Notes under the pieces: generated by a model
The model's input: only the letters and a program-made list of their open reading frames with translations
What the model was told of the DNA's origin: nothing
Database searches by the model: none
Position numbers and translations under genes: made by a program
Shown: positions 5,930 through 7,110 of the stretch, one piece after another
Position numbering within the stretch: the stretch's first letter is position 1
Layout: each line of letters starts with the position of its first letter
Assembly: GCA_003152795.1 (NCBI GenBank)
Contig: PMBA01000110.1
Coordinates: 5,200 to 12,309, forward strand
Length of the DNA: 7,110 nucleotides
Origin: Acidobacteriaceae bacterium
Lineage (GTDB): Bacteria > Acidobacteriota > Terriglobia > Terriglobales > Acidobacteriaceae
Direction: 5' to 3'

Positions 5930-6415
5930 ATGAGCCTTAACGCAGGCGATTTCCGCAAGGCGATGGGGTGTTTCGCGACCGGGGTCACGGTCATCACCGT
6001 CGACCAGGAGGGCGAGGTCCACGGCATGACGGCAAATGCCTTCACCGCAGTTTCGCTCGACCCGGTGCTGGTGCTGGTTTGTGTGGATCATCGGGCGCGC
6101 ACCCATGCTCATCTGCATGCCCGGAAGCGGTTTGGAGTGAACGTGCTGCGCCGCGATCAGCAGACCGTCTCGGAATATTATGCGCGCTCCGCGGAGCTGC
6201 CTCAGCATCCCGAAACCGCGGGCGCCCGTTTTGATCGTACCGCGCAGGGCACGCCTGTGCTGCAAGGAGCTCTGGCGTACCTCGAGTGCCGGTTGCACTC
6301 CACGCTGAGTGCGGGCGACCACACCATCTTCATCGCGGAAGTGGAAGAAGTCGTGGTCCGGGATGGGGAGCCACTGCTGTATTTCCGCAGCCAATACCGG
6401 GAAATGCAGAGGTAA
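5930..6415 (+). CDS. Flavin reductase-like, FMN-binding split beta-barrel protein
   Basis: The 161-residue protein belongs to the flavin reductase (HpaC/StyB/RutF-like) family, which reduces free FMN or FAD with NAD(P)H or binds FMN tightly. The N-terminus DFRKAMGCFATGVTVIT (7-23) is the family signature; GMTANAFTAVSLDPVLVLVC (32-51) is the flavin-binding strand and loop, FGVNVL (68-73) the next core strand, and the C-terminal GDHTIFIAEVEEV (129-141) the closing conserved block. Length is typical (about 160-180). AGCAGG lies 7 bases before the ATG at 5930, and the conserved region begins a few residues in, so this start is well supported. It is transcribed away from cofG. It may supply reduced flavin to a monooxygenase not in this window or take part in deazaflavin metabolism; the sequence does not decide. 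The last codons (Met-Gln-Arg-stop) lie in the following repeat structure. Confidence 0.88.
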   Translation: MSLNAGDFRKAMGCFATGVTVITVDQEGEVHGMTANAFTAVSLDPVLVLVCVDHRARTHAHLHARKRFGVNVLRRDQQTVSEYYARSAELPQHPETAGARFDRTAQGTPVLQGALAYLECRLHSTLSAGDHTIFIAEVEEVVVRDGEPLLYFRSQYREMQR

Positions 6416-6497
6416 GAGGTTAGATTGCAGAAGTAAAGACCTGATGACCGCGTTCTTTCACCTCTGCAATCTGACCTCTAACCTCTGACCTTGCATT
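6403..6497. repeat. Inverted pair of heptamer arrays between convergent genes; possible bidirectional terminator
   Basis: Both strands carry 7-base-period repeats that are reverse complements of each other. Plus strand: AGGTAAG (6410-6416), AGGTTAG (6417-6423), ATTGCAG (6424-6430), AAGTAAA (6431-6437). Minus strand, reading down from 6491: AGGTCAG, AGGTTAG, AGGTCAG, ATTGCAG, AGGTGAA. Perfect paired blocks are AATGCA (6403-6408) with TGCATT (6492-6497), AGAGGTTAG (6415-6423) with CTAACCTCT (6478-6486), and AGATTGCAGA (6422-6431) with TCTGCAATCT (6463-6472); one arm has an extra heptad. The flavin reductase TAA (6413-6415) and the first base of the acyl-CoA dehydrogenase stop region (6496-6498) fall inside it. 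A folded form could terminate or protect both transcripts, although no U-tract is seen. Confidence 0.8.
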
Positions 6498-7110
6498 ACT
6501 TCCCCATCACCAGCTTGGCGATCGTCGCCAGCTGCATGTTCGACGTGCCTTCGTAGATTTTCCCGATCTTGGCGTCGCGCCAGTATTTTTCGACCGGATA
6601 ATCTTTGGTAAAACCGTATCCCCCGTACACTTCGATGGCCAGCGACGTCACGCGCTCGGCCACCTGCGACGTGAACAGCTTGGTCATGGCGGCTTCCTTC
6701 ACAAAATTTACGCCGGCATCTTTCATGCGGGCCGCGTTATAGACCATCAGCCGCGCCGCTTCGATTTCGGTGGCCATCTGCGCGATCTGGAACTGGATGC
6801 CCTGAAATTCCGAAATCGGCTTGCCGAATTGCACCCGCTCCTGCGCATACTTTGCGGCATACTCCCACGCGCCACGGGCCACGCCCAGCATCTGCGCGCC
6901 AATTCCGATGCGGCCTTCGTTCAGCGTCTCGATCGCGATCTTGTATCCCTTGCCCACCTCGCCGAGCACGTTTTCTTTCGGGACGCGGCAATCCTCCAGA
7001 ATCAATTCACAGGTTGACGAAGCCCGAATGCCCAACTTGTCTTCCTTCCTGCCAACGGTAAATCCGGGAAAGTTCTTCTCGATCAGAAACGCCGTGATCC
7101 CCTTGTATCC
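6496..7110 (-). CDS. Acyl-CoA dehydrogenase, C-terminal part (5' end beyond window)
   Basis: The 204 visible residues are the C-terminal half of an FAD-dependent acyl-CoA dehydrogenase, which introduces the alpha-beta double bond of acyl-CoA and passes electrons to ETF. The frame is open to the right edge, so the start is outside. The fragment begins in the middle beta domain (GITAFLIEKNFPGF, then LGIRASSTCELILEDCRVP), followed by the helical C-terminal domain. The FAD-contacting motif RVQFGKPISEFQ is present, as is YGGYGFTKDYPVEKYWRDAK. In the block KIYEGTSNMQL the glutamate (codon 6552-6550) is in the position of the catalytic base of short- and medium-chain enzymes. The fragment ends normally with LVMGK. 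Closest in style to short-chain/butyryl-CoA dehydrogenases. It converges on the flavin reductase gene, so it is a separate transcription unit with no evident F420 link. Confidence 0.95.
   Translation of the reverse strand, partial: GYKGITAFLIEKNFPGFTVGRKEDKLGIRASSTCELILEDCRVPKENVLGEVGKGYKIAIETLNEGRIGIGAQMLGVARGAWEYAAKYAQERVQFGKPISEFQGIQFQIAQMATEIEAARLMVYNAARMKDAGVNFVKEAAMTKLFTSQVAERVTSLAIEVYGGYGFTKDYPVEKYWRDAKIGKIYEGTSNMQLATIAKLVMGK

Noticed and set aside
4590..5933. 447-codon open frame on the plus strand opposite cofG, ending in ATGA with the flavin reductase start
   Set aside because: Most of it is antisense to a firmly identified cofG, its translation is arginine/histidine/glutamine-rich with no recognisable family, and long antisense frames are common in GC-rich DNA. 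Its part in the intergenic region (from an ATG at 5709) has no ribosome site.

Overview
The window carries a nearly complete coenzyme F420 biosynthesis locus from a GC-rich bacterium. Six genes on the minus strand run, in transcription order, cofG (5618 to 4419), cofD (4422 to 3463), cofC (3466 to 2825), cofE (2823 to 2029), cofH (1951 to 725) and an NpdG-type NADPH:F420 oxidoreductase (728 to 21). Three of the five junctions are 4-base ATGA stop/start overlaps (cofG/cofD, cofD/cofC, cofH/npdG). cofC/cofE is separated by one base. This indicates a translationally coupled operon. The one real gap, cofE to cofH, is 77 bases and holds a compact 48-base structured palindrome followed by the strongest Shine-Dalgarno sequence of the operon.

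How the genes work together: CofG and CofH are separate radical SAM subunits that build the deazaflavin Fo from tyrosine and 5-amino-6-ribitylamino-uracil. CofC activates a three-carbon phospho-acid with GTP. CofD joins that unit to Fo, giving F420-0 or dehydro-F420-0. CofE adds the glutamate tail. NpdG then exchanges hydride between NADPH and the finished cofactor. One operon therefore both makes and reduces the cofactor. CofE is a single-domain protein and lacks the C-terminal FMN reductase domain of actinobacterial FbiB.

Divergent from cofG, across about 310 bases of non-coding DNA, lies a small flavin reductase-like gene (5930 to 6415, plus strand). It converges on the 3' part of an acyl-CoA dehydrogenase gene (minus strand, stop at 6496) that runs off the right edge. 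The 80 bases between these two stops are a heptamer-repeat inverted structure, and both stop codons lie inside it. A second heptamer array begins at the left edge and touches the npdG stop codon.

Organism: high GC, separate CofG and CofH, single-domain CofE, and short 7-base tandem repeats at gene ends suggest a non-actinobacterial soil-type bacterium. Acidobacteriota is my best guess, but it is an inference from style and no taxonomic marker is present. I see no tRNA, rRNA, CRISPR array, transposase or phage gene. The core genes are of known type. The least explained material is the structured non-coding DNA at 1-21, 1981-2028 and 6403-6497.
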